Shown one piece after another: positions 1 to 6,185 of a stretch of DNA of 8,845 nucleotides (positions are counted from its first letter, which is position 1; the number at the start of each line of letters is the position of its first letter). The position numbers and the translations under genes were made by a program. Under the pieces are notes generated by a model that worked only from the letters and a program-made list of their open reading frames with translations, was not told the origin of the DNA and ran no database searches. The stretch is from CAYQZD01 sp964421875 (lineage in GTDB: Bacteria; Electryoneota; Tariuqbacteria; Tariuqbacterales; Tariuqbacteraceae): the NCBI GenBank assembly GCA_964421875.1, contig CAYQZD010000144.1:1-8845 (forward strand), written 5' to 3'.

Positions 1-171
1 TTGATGGTGTAGGTCATCCCTCGGGAACTTTTTAACATAGGGGAATGACAGCAGTGTTCAGGCTGACTTCATATCGGTAAAGTGCTACGTAATTGTTTAT
101 TTGTAGTTTATATTCACAACGAATTAAACGGATTAAACGAATTTTAACGCTTTACCGATTGAAACGCAAGC

Positions 172-241
172 GTCATTCTGGGTGCGAAGCAAGCCAGAAT
201 CTTTCTTCTCCGGAAGGATTCCGGCTTTCGCTCGGAATGAC
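172..241. repeat. Imperfect inverted-repeat element, copy 1
   Basis: The left arm (172-201) begins GTCATTCTGG and ends CCAGAATC. The right arm (217-241) is its imperfect reverse complement: read on the minus strand it begins GTCATTCCGAGCGAAAG and ends CCGGAATC. The arms flank a short spacer and could fold as a hairpin. The same GTCATTCTG...GAATCCTTCTT theme recurs at 2584-2676, so this is a dispersed intergenic family. From memory it resembles the GTCATTCTGAGCGAAGC-type intergenic repeats seen in many bacterial genomes. It carries no coding capacity. Confidence 0.75.
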
Positions 242-312
242 AAAATCTTATCCTCAATGACCTTGTATATTTACACCATTTTAGATATGGACTATTTATA
301 TTAATATCACCC

Positions 313-339
313 GATTGCTTCACTTCGTTCGCAATGACA
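313..339. repeat. Solo arm of a related dispersed repeat (GTCATTGCGA type)
   Basis: Read on the minus strand this is TGTCATTGCGAACGAAGTGA followed by AGCAATC. It shares the layout of the arms at 172-241 and 2584-2676 (GTCATT start, GCGAAGC-like middle, AATC end) but has GCGA in place of CTGG. No partner arm is seen nearby, so it is a single arm or a remnant. It lies about 40 bases before the ATPase start and could be in its 5' leader. Confidence 0.6.
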
Positions 340-379
340 TAGATGAATTTTGTTCTAAGTAATCAATTAAATCATATTT

Positions 380-1276
380 ATGCCTTCAGCCATTGAAATA
401 GAGAGCCTCACCAAGTATTACGGCACTACAGTGGGGGTGGAAAGCCTCACTTTGTCGGCGGAGGAGGGGGAGATATTCGGATTTTTAGGGCCGAACGGCG
501 CGGGCAAGACGACCTGCATCCGCCTGTTGATGAACTTCATCAAGCCTGAATCCGGTTCGATTCGGATATTCGGAGAGGAGGTCAAATGGGGGGATTACCG
601 TTACCGGCGGGACATCGGCTATCTGCCGGGGGATTTGCATCTGCCGCGGGGGCTGAGCGGGGAGTGGCTGCTGGATTACTGGGCGGATTTGAACGGCGGG
701 GAGGCTCCTTTGCGGGGGCGGTCGATGGAGGCTTTAGCGCTGTCGCGGAAGGATTTACAACGGAAGGTGCGGGAATATTCGCGGGGGATGCGGCAGAAGT
801 TAGGATTGGTGGGGGCGCTGCAATGCCGGCCCCGGCTGGCGGTTTTAGACGAGCCTACCGAAGGGCTGGACCCGCTGGTGAAACACTCCCTGCTGGAACT
901 GCTGGAGGAGATAAGGCGTGAAGGGAGCGCCATATTTTTCTCGTCGCACATACTCTCCGAGGTGGAGCATATCGCCGACACTGCGGCGATAATCCGTAAG
1001 GGACGGCTGGCTGCCTGTTCAAGTATCGAAGAACTCAAACACCGCCGGAAGAAGGAGGTGGCGATAACCTTTCGGACGGAGGGGAGTATCGACGGATTTC
1101 TGCGCCGGTATCCTTGCGAGGCAGTGCGCGACAATTTAAAGCTGAGACTGCTGGCCGGGGGGCGGCTGGAGGAGTTGATAACTGCGTTGGAGGGGGTGGC
1201 GATTGAAGATATTGAGATTTCCGAGCCGAGTTTGGAGGACATTTTTCTTGAGTATTACTATGATGCGAGCGTTTAG
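380..1276 (+). CDS. ABC-2 type exporter, ATP-binding protein
   Basis: This is a cytoplasmic ATPase (298 aa) of the drug/antibiotic-exporter type (CcmA/NatA/BcrA-like) that would power the permease encoded next. Seen in the sequence: Walker A GPNGAGKTT at residues 37-45; a Q-loop region YLPGDLH at 82-88 with Gly where Gln often sits, a variant I recall in this subgroup; signature YSRGMRQK at 133-140; Walker B LAVLDEPTEGLDP at 153-165; and switch His in SSHILSE with H190. The C-terminal extension ends EPSLEDIFLEYY, typical of this subfamily. Length is normal for the family. ATG 380 lets the TKYYG strand begin a few residues in; there is no recognisable Shine-Dalgarno, so translation may be leaderless or weak. 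The 3' end overlaps the permease start. The substrate cannot be told from sequence. Confidence 0.95.
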   Translation: MPSAIEIESLTKYYGTTVGVESLTLSAEEGEIFGFLGPNGAGKTTCIRLLMNFIKPESGSIRIFGEEVKWGDYRYRRDIGYLPGDLHLPRGLSGEWLLDYWADLNGGEAPLRGRSMEALALSRKDLQRKVREYSRGMRQKLGLVGALQCRPRLAVLDEPTEGLDPLVKHSLLELLEEIRREGSAIFFSSHILSEVEHIADTAAIIRKGRLAACSSIEELKHRRKKEVAITFRTEGSIDGFLRRYPCEAVRDNLKLRLLAGGRLEELITALEGVAIEDIEISEPSLEDIFLEYYYDASV

Positions 1277-2069
1277 TCCGGTTTTCCGGATGATTTTACA
1301 TAACCATCGTTTCACGCTGCTAACGCTGGGTTTGGCGGGATTAGCGCTGCTCGAATTTCTCATCAACTGGATGATAGCCGCCACCGATTTGGGGCCTCAG
1401 GTGGCGCAAATGATGAAGATAATCCCTCCGGTCATCCTGAAATTTATAGGGGAGGAGACTATGGGATTTTTTTCGCCGATTGGTTTGATAACTCTCGGCT
1501 ATTCTCACCCTATGGTTTACACGCTCTATTTCATCTTTATTATCAGCTTGTTCACGCGGGAAGTGTCGGCAGCGGTGGAGAAAGGAACGCTGGAGCTGAC
1601 GCTTTCCCATCCCCTTTCGCGGGCTTCATATCTGCTGACACTTGGTGCTTTCTTTAGCGCCGGATTACTGTTTCTCTGTTTGTGTATGTTCGGGGGGGCG
1701 GCGTTTTCCTTTTGGCTGTTTTCTATCGATATATCCCGGACGGTTATAGTCCCGGTCATCGTCAATATTTTCGGTTTGGCTTTCTGTTTTGGGGGATTAG
1801 TTTCTTTGATTTGCGTTTCATCCGGGACTATGTCGCGGGCTATGGGCTGGTCGATAGGAATCAGCATCGGGCTCTACCTGCTGGAGTTCATCGGCCGGTC
1901 GGTCAAGGTTTTAAGCGTATTTTCACCGGTCAATCCGATACACTACTATCGGCCTCAGCCGATATTGTCGTCGGGAGCGTATCCCTGGTGGGACATTTTA
2001 CTGCTGGCGGCGGGGGGATTGGTATTTTTTACGGCGTCGTTTTATATATTCCGGCGGCGGGATATATGA
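1260..2069 (+). CDS. ABC-2 type exporter, permease protein
   Basis: This is an inner-membrane permease of about 269 aa that partners the upstream ATPase. About six hydrophobic segments are visible (residues 18-40, 84-99, 124-154, 161-186, 193-211, 243-264). Between the second and third lies a cytoplasmic stretch, EVSAAVEKGTLELTLSHPLSR (E101 to R121), matching the 'REIERGTLE-LLS-PVSR' region of NosY/ABC-2 type permeases. The protein ends in a basic FRRRDI tail. Start choice is uncertain: ATG 1260 or 1263 gives a normal N-terminus, but the only good Shine-Dalgarno (GGAGG, 1234-1238) is 9 nt before an in-frame TTG at 1248. Either start overlaps the ATPase gene, which implies translational coupling. 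The stop codon is TGA (2067-2069), so TGA works as a stop in this genome. I see no clear terminator directly downstream. Confidence 0.9.
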   Translation: MMRAFSPVFRMILHNHRFTLLTLGLAGLALLEFLINWMIAATDLGPQVAQMMKIIPPVILKFIGEETMGFFSPIGLITLGYSHPMVYTLYFIFIISLFTREVSAAVEKGTLELTLSHPLSRASYLLTLGAFFSAGLLFLCLCMFGGAAFSFWLFSIDISRTVIVPVIVNIFGLAFCFGGLVSLICVSSGTMSRAMGWSIGISIGLYLLEFIGRSVKVLSVFSPVNPIHYYRPQPILSSGAYPWWDILLLAAGGLVFFTASFYIFRRRDI

Positions 2070-2073
2070 TAGG

Positions 2074-2105
2074 AAGTGGGAAAGTGTGAAAGTGGGAAAG
2101 TCGTG
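2074..2105. repeat. Octamer short tandem repeat after the permease stop
   Basis: Four 8-base units in a row: AAGTGGGA, AAGTGTGA, AAGTGGGA, AAGTCGTG; the last is degenerate. The array begins 4 bases after the permease stop codon. It is purine-rich on the plus strand and non-coding. Compare the heptamer array at 6052-6079, which also sits directly after a stop codon. Confidence 0.75.
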
Positions 2106-2583
2106 TATGCCAGAAGTATGTTCGATTTCTCGAAAGCAGATCTTGATGTTATTAATGTTACAGTCTGTGTTCAAACAGCGGAAGGGATCTTTTTAGTATT
2201 AACGATGAGGAAAAGAATCAATGTTTTACTTCTGTGGTAAAGACATTCAAACAAGTAATCATAACCGTAAACTATGATGAGCTTATCATTCCGTGCCGGC
2301 ATTTTTTGACATTATGAGAAAAATTGTTATTTTAGGACTTAATAGATAAAAACCCACCGCGAGTTTTTCACACACCGATTCATCCCCGATTCAAGCTCGC
2401 TCGCCTACATTTAACTTACTCTGCAAAATCATATGTTTACGTGCGAGTATTTTTTTCGTTTTGGGATTAAATCTGAGACCGACGCGATTGAGCGGGTGAT
2501 AATCCTCTACAAACCTCCTTGAGAAAGCTCCCTCCAAATTAAATCTATGTAATTACTAAGTTGTTTGAGCAAACGCAAATTCG

Positions 2584-2676
2584 GTCATTCTGGCGAAGCC
2601 GGAATCCTTCTTTTATTCTCTTAAAAGCGGTAAAAACAAAGAAGGATTCTGTCTGCGCTACGCTTGACAGAATGAC
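2584..2676. repeat. Imperfect inverted-repeat element, copy 2
   Basis: The left arm (2584-2612) begins GTCATTCTGGCGAAGCCGG and ends AATCCTTCTT. The right arm (2639-2676), read on the minus strand, begins GTCATTCTGTCAAGCG and ends GAATCCTTCTT. A spacer of about 26 AT-rich bases lies between the arms. It is the same family as 172-241, in the same kind of place (upstream of a plus-strand gene). Transcribed, it would give a long hairpin. Confidence 0.75.
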
Positions 2677-2763
2677 GATTTTAATTATCGTTCATAGAAC
2701 TCAATAACTACAAATTGATTTTAGAGAAAAGCTAAAAAAACATTGTTATTCGGGAGAAAGAAA

Positions 2764-3861
2764 ATGAAAACAATCACAACAATCATTTTAGTCTCTATCC
2801 TTGCTGTTCCATTCATCGCTATTGGAGATCCTATATGCGAGTTACCTCTAAGTGATGAACACTGTACTGGTCAAATACTGAAAGACGTTGCAGGCGATTA
2901 TGATGGCTATTCCAAAGAAATCCCAGACTTTTGTGAAGATTATAACGACTATGATGATGAGGCAATGAAGTTTAGAGGAACGACAGTTGTTGATTGTGTA
3001 GCAATCGATGATGACGCGGGTGAGCTAGATTTAGGATGTAGAGATATGAGTTTCAACCTATGGTTTAAATGCGATGATATAGAGACTTATAACGCAGCGC
3101 ATCGCGTTTTACTCAGTAATAGAGATGTCATTAATAATCCTGTCCAAGGCCTTATGATTGCTACTGGCAGATGGAATGTTCGTACTCCAACAGAACCTGA
3201 GTATCATACTGGTGTTGTCGCACAACTTTATAAAAGTGGTGAAGAAAGAATCGCGGCGAAAGTTCTTTGGAATGATGGAGATCTAGAAGATGGTGTATGG
3301 TATCAGGTCGGAGTCAAAATAGAAAGAGATAATGATCCTCAGACCACTGATCGAATGGGGATATTTATTAGTGTGGATGGTAGTAATTGGGATTGGGCTT
3401 TTAGAAACCTTGACGATTGGGGAGGGGATAACCTATCGACAGGCATTGAATGGACTATCAATTACGATTTTAAATTTGAGGATCCCACTCAAACTGGTTT
3501 TAGATATTTATCGGGAGCGGTTTGCGATGTGAAGATTTTCGATGAATATGTTACGGAATCCTCAATGGAAAACGAACTAACACACACTTTATTCCCAAAT
3601 ATTTGTTATATCAACAAAGCTATCCCCAACCCCTTCAATCCGGAAACGATATTAACCTATGCGCTGCCCAATACAGGAATGGTTAGATTGGCGGTATATG
3701 ACCTTCACGGCCGGGAGGTGGCGCGTTTGGTCGACGGTATCACGCCGTCGGGAATACACAGGGAAACATTTAATGCTATCGGTCTCTCTTCCGGAGTCTA
3801 TTTCGCCCGCTTAACCGCTGATGATTTCACCCAAACTACTAAGCTGTTATTGGTGAAATAG
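2764..3861 (+). CDS. Secreted LamG-like (concanavalin-fold) protein with T9SS type A sorting tail
   Basis: Predicted extracellular or cell-surface protein of 365 aa. Residues 1-21 form a signal peptide (MKTITTIILV then a hydrophobic run to GD). Residues about 68-265 have the strand pattern of a LamG/concanavalin A-like lectin or glucanase fold: MKFRGTTVV at 68-76, MSFNLWFK at 95-102, GVWYQVGVKI at 177-186, MGIFISVDGSNW at 198-209, and a closing DVKIFDEYVT at 255-264. Residues 286-365 are a type A sorting tail (AIPNPFNPET, VYDLHGREVARLVDG, SSGVYFARL, ending KLLLVK), which directs export by type IX secretion. ATG 2764 is chosen over an in-frame TTG at 2743 because GGGAGAAAG lies just before it and the signal peptide starts there. 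The N-terminal four-fifths is clearly poorer in GC (about 40% in sampled rows) than the tail and the neighbouring genes. The ligand is unknown. Confidence 0.85.
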   Translation: MKTITTIILVSILAVPFIAIGDPICELPLSDEHCTGQILKDVAGDYDGYSKEIPDFCEDYNDYDDEAMKFRGTTVVDCVAIDDDAGELDLGCRDMSFNLWFKCDDIETYNAAHRVLLSNRDVINNPVQGLMIATGRWNVRTPTEPEYHTGVVAQLYKSGEERIAAKVLWNDGDLEDGVWYQVGVKIERDNDPQTTDRMGIFISVDGSNWDWAFRNLDDWGGDNLSTGIEWTINYDFKFEDPTQTGFRYLSGAVCDVKIFDEYVTESSMENELTHTLFPNICYINKAIPNPFNPETILTYALPNTGMVRLAVYDLHGREVARLVDGITPSGIHRETFNAIGLSSGVYFARLTADDFTQTTKLLLVK

Positions 3862-3889
3862 CGCCAACGACCTCTATCCTAAGCAGTGA

Positions 3890-3917
3890 AAAGAAAGCCC
3901 CTTTTGGGGCTTTCTTT
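3890..3917 (+). terminator. Rho-independent terminator after the LamG-like gene
   Basis: A perfect 12-bp stem, AAAGAAAGCCCC (3890-3901) and GGGGCTTTCTTT (3906-3917), closed by a TTTT loop and followed by ATTG. It starts 28 bases after the stop codon at 3859-3861. The A-rich left flank means it could also work for transcription from the other side. Confidence 0.9.
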
Positions 3918-3986
3918 ATTGAAGTCTTCAATACCCTTTATACCGATTCTGAGACATTGATAAGTGAAAGTAAATTCGGACAACAT

Positions 3987-4015
3987 TTGACATTTCTAAT
4001 ATTGTAGATTATATT
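3987..4015 (+). promoter_or_regulatory. Sigma-70-type promoter for the beta-propeller gene
   Basis: TTGACA (3987-3992), a perfect -35, lies 17 bases before TATATT (4010-4015), a five-of-six -10. Transcription would start near 4022 and give a leader of about 59 nt. The terminator just upstream insulates this promoter from the LamG-like gene. Confidence 0.75.
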
Positions 4016-4060
4016 TATTCAGTGGGAGGTGTGGTTCCATCGTTATAGCTTTAATTGAAT

Positions 4061-4079
4061 GCTGAAAGGAGGTTTCAGC
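4061..4079 (+). promoter_or_regulatory. Shine-Dalgarno displayed in a hairpin loop
   Basis: GCTGAAA (4061-4067) and TTTCAGC (4073-4079) are perfect 7-bp complements that enclose exactly GGAGG (4068-4072), the ribosome binding site of the gene at 4081. The extended site AAGGAGGT ends 7 nt before the ATG. The RNA would form a small hairpin with the Shine-Dalgarno as a five-base loop directly next to the start codon, which suggests translational control or mRNA stabilisation. Confidence 0.7.
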
Positions 4080-4080
4080 T

Positions 4081-6048
4081 ATGAAGAAGGCGCTTTGTTT
4101 TTTAATTTTACCGGCGCTGTTATCCTCTGCCCTCACCTATGCCGGCACACCGATTATCACCGACTCTAAAGTTAAAATATCCGACACTCCCATTATCGCG
4201 GAGGGGATAGATTTCATTCCGGCGGGCAATGCCTGTTTCCACAGAACCATTCCCAATACCGACGACCCGATAGGGGATGTGTTTATCCTGGGGACGACCT
4301 GGTATGAATGCCAGCACAATTCGACCTGCGCCAGGCAGATTCAAATCGACCGCGGCAACTGGATACACACCGCCTGGATGAAGGGGATGGAGAGGGGCGC
4401 GGTTAACCGGCATATCTATTATAATCTGGTTGATTCGTTAGACAACATCATTTTCAGCGGCGGCGGAATTCAGGTCGACCAATCTTCGAGAGCAGGATGT
4501 TGCGGACTGGAATTATATCCTCCGGACAATCGAGCTTTGGTCTATTTTCACCGGCCTTATGATAATCCCAGCAGAAGCGGAATCGGTTTGGCGGTTGATT
4601 ATTTACCTCGCACTGGCGCATTTACAGTCTATCCGTATAATCCCTGGCCCTTGGAGCCGTATGACACCGATTTAAAATGGCCGCAGATGGATATCGACCG
4701 CAGCAACCGAATGCACTTTGTGATGTACGAGGAGACCTGGGAGGGGTTGGTTCTACACTATTTCCGGGCTGAGCACGACACTCTTCTGCGAAATGTGAAC
4801 TTTGCGCCGCAGTTGAGCGCGGTATGCACCACCGCAACGTTGTCGGCGACAGTCGCCTCCTCGCCGGTATCGGACCGGACGGCGGCGGCTTGGCTGGAGC
4901 CTTATGCGACTAATCTTGCAAGTTTCAATCAGCACGATAACAACCTGATATTGTGCGTATCCAACGACGGATTGAACTGGAATTGGAGCGATACGGTCAA
5001 TGTGACGCATTGGATTCCGCCGGACTCTTCATTATTGCCTAACACAGTTTGGACTAATCGGGACACTTTTCGCTGTTATGCGGAGATTAACCTGCTGTTC
5101 GACTTCAACGATGTGCTGCATATCTTTTTCACAACCGAAGGGTATTATCATTTTTCGGGGACGATAACACTCGGGAACAGTTTCATCTGGCACTGGGACG
5201 AGGTGAATCAGGTGTTCTCTTTAGTGGGGAACGGGTGGTTTGAGTTTCCCCATTTCGACCCCGGCGCGTGGAATAAGTATATATGCCGCCCTTCGGCGGG
5301 AGTGGATTCGGTTACCGGGGAAATCTATTGCATCTATCAGCGTTATAACCACCCCATTGGTTATTCAACTCAGTACCCTTACCCTTATCTTCTGGGCGAT
5401 ACCACCTATTTATCCGCCGCAGGCTGGCCTAACGGGGAAATCTGGGCCACCAAATCGAGCGACGGGGGGTTGACCTGGGCTGAGGGGACGAATATCACCC
5501 GCACGTACACCCCATGCGCTCTGCCGGGGGAATGTATGAGCGAGATTAGTCCAAGTATGGCGCCGGACGCTGCGAACGGATGCTGCCATATTTTCTACAT
5601 CCTCGACCGGGACGCGGGGAATGTGTGTCAGACAGAGGGGACCTGGACGCTGAACGATGCGGTCTATCAGCGCGTCCCTTTGGATTCGATAGCGGCTGAA
5701 CCCCTCCTGCCCAATTATCCGATGCACTGCGATTCGACCGGTTTCGCGGGGGTGGCATCGCCGGGGAGCGAGCCTTTCAGTCCGGCGGAGTTTACATTGC
5801 ATCCCCCCTACCCTAATCCTTTCAACCAGCGTTCGCTGGTCTCTTTCACTATCCAGCTTTCAGGTGATATAAAGCTGGCGGTGTATGATATCGCGGGGCG
5901 GGAAGTGGCGGCGCTGGCGGAAGGATTTTTCGGGGCGGGGGCTCACCATTTTGTATGGGACGCATCTGCGATGCCCAGCGGGATATATTTCGTGCGGCTG
6001 CAGGCTGGGGATTTCAACGCGTTGAGGAAGATGGCGCTGGTGAAATAA
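4081..6048 (+). CDS. Secreted sialidase-fold beta-propeller protein with T9SS type A sorting tail
   Basis: Predicted extracellular protein of 655 aa. Residues 1-21 are a signal peptide (MKKALCFLILPALLSSALTYA). The body has features of a sialidase/BNR-type beta-propeller: an Asp-box SSDGGLTW at 459-466, a variant SNDGLNW at 294-300, and a recurring strand motif D-x-x-x-x-hydrophobic-H/Y-hydrophobic at 88-100 (QIDRGNWIHTAWM), 203-216 (MDIDRSNRMHFVMY), 338-350 (LLFDFNDVLHIFF), 403-420 (RPSAGVDS then IYCIYQ) and 491-508 (PSMAPDAANGCCHIFYIL). Residues about 573-655 are the sorting tail (YPNPFN, VYDIAGREVAALAEG, PSGIYFVRLQAGDF, ending KMALVK). Whether it is an enzyme is unclear: I do not see a full sialidase active site, so a binding or structural propeller is as likely. 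The start is fixed by a strong Shine-Dalgarno and the signal peptide. It is convergent with the minus-strand selenoprotein gene. Confidence 0.88.
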   Translation: MKKALCFLILPALLSSALTYAGTPIITDSKVKISDTPIIAEGIDFIPAGNACFHRTIPNTDDPIGDVFILGTTWYECQHNSTCARQIQIDRGNWIHTAWMKGMERGAVNRHIYYNLVDSLDNIIFSGGGIQVDQSSRAGCCGLELYPPDNRALVYFHRPYDNPSRSGIGLAVDYLPRTGAFTVYPYNPWPLEPYDTDLKWPQMDIDRSNRMHFVMYEETWEGLVLHYFRAEHDTLLRNVNFAPQLSAVCTTATLSATVASSPVSDRTAAAWLEPYATNLASFNQHDNNLILCVSNDGLNWNWSDTVNVTHWIPPDSSLLPNTVWTNRDTFRCYAEINLLFDFNDVLHIFFTTEGYYHFSGTITLGNSFIWHWDEVNQVFSLVGNGWFEFPHFDPGAWNKYICRPSAGVDSVTGEIYCIYQRYNHPIGYSTQYPYPYLLGDTTYLSAAGWPNGEIWATKSSDGGLTWAEGTNITRTYTPCALPGECMSEISPSMAPDAANGCCHIFYILDRDAGNVCQTEGTWTLNDAVYQRVPLDSIAAEPLLPNYPMHCDSTGFAGVASPGSEPFSPAEFTLHPPYPNPFNQRSLVSFTIQLSGDIKLAVYDIAGREVAALAEGFFGAGAHHFVWDASAMPSGIYFVRLQAGDFNALRKMALVK

Positions 6049-6051
6049 TTC

Positions 6052-6079
6052 GGTGGTTGGTGATTGGTGGTTAGTAGGT
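6052..6079. repeat. Heptamer short tandem repeat after the propeller gene stop
   Basis: Successive 7-base units GGTGGTT, GGTGATT, GGTGGTT and degenerate AGTAGGT, starting 3 bases after the TAA at 6046-6048. Only a short array, but the first three units differ at a single base. It is similar in style to heptanucleotide STRR arrays described in cyanobacteria. Confidence 0.65.
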
Positions 6080-6114
6080 GAGTATTTACTATATCCGCGG
6101 AAAGCTATATAGTT

Positions 6115-6164
6115 ATAAAAAAGGGCGTTCAGTCCGCCGTACGGCGGATAAGTTGAACGCCCTT
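6115..6164 (-). terminator. Terminator of the minus-strand selenoprotein gene, with nested palindrome
   Basis: Outer 11-bp stem AAGGGCGTTCA (6121-6131) and TGAACGCCCTT (6154-6164). Inside it is a perfect 16-base palindrome TCCGCCGTACGGCGGA (6133-6148), which would form a second stem on top. On the minus strand the outer stem is followed by a T run (CCCTTTTTTAT), the classic intrinsic terminator layout, about 20 bases after that gene's stop codon at 6186-6188. Stem symmetry may also let it help end the convergent plus-strand transcript. Confidence 0.85.
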
Positions 6165-6185
6165 GTCATTTAAAGATTTTGAGGA

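Larger units (their letters stand above)
1..379. other. Non-coding region upstream of the ABC exporter genes
   Basis: No credible gene is visible on either strand. The stretch holds an imperfect hairpin-forming repeat element (172-241) and a single related arm (313-339). It also has a perfect 10-bp inverted pair, ATCGGTAAAG at 73-82 and CTTTACCGAT at 150-159, and a short degenerate direct repeat of the type GATTAAACG around 121-149. A weak promoter-like pair, TTTACA at 270-275 and TATTTA at 293-298 (17-bp spacing), is the best candidate for the downstream operon, but its -10 matches consensus at only three of six bases. No Shine-Dalgarno precedes the ATG at 380. Confidence 0.6.
2070..2763. 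other. Long non-coding region between exporter operon and LamG-like gene
   Basis: About 690 bases without an intact gene. It starts with an octamer tandem repeat (2074-2105). Two protein-like but startless open stretches follow: plus strand 2156-2314 (53 codons, ending ..TVNYDELIIPCRHFLTL) and minus strand 2552-2394 (53 codons, containing ..RRFVEDYHPLNRVGLRFNP..). They may be remains of decayed genes, and I recognise neither. The right part holds an inverted-repeat element (2584-2676). I see no convincing promoter for the gene at 2764. Confidence 0.55.

Noticed and set aside
13..49. GTCATCCCTCG...GGGGAATGAC as a further inverted-repeat copy
   Set aside because: Only about ten bases at each end match loosely and the interior shows none of the family's GAAGC core; possibly a remnant but not supportable.
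676..1242. Long minus-strand open frame opposite the ATPase gene
   Set aside because: It is a composition shadow of the well-supported ATPase on the plus strand; its translation is Ser/Arg-rich without motifs.
2348..2368. AAAAAC...GTTTTT hairpin as a terminator for the exporter operon
   Set aside because: The stem is only six A/T-rich pairs around a nine-base loop, nearly 280 bases after the permease stop; too weak to call.
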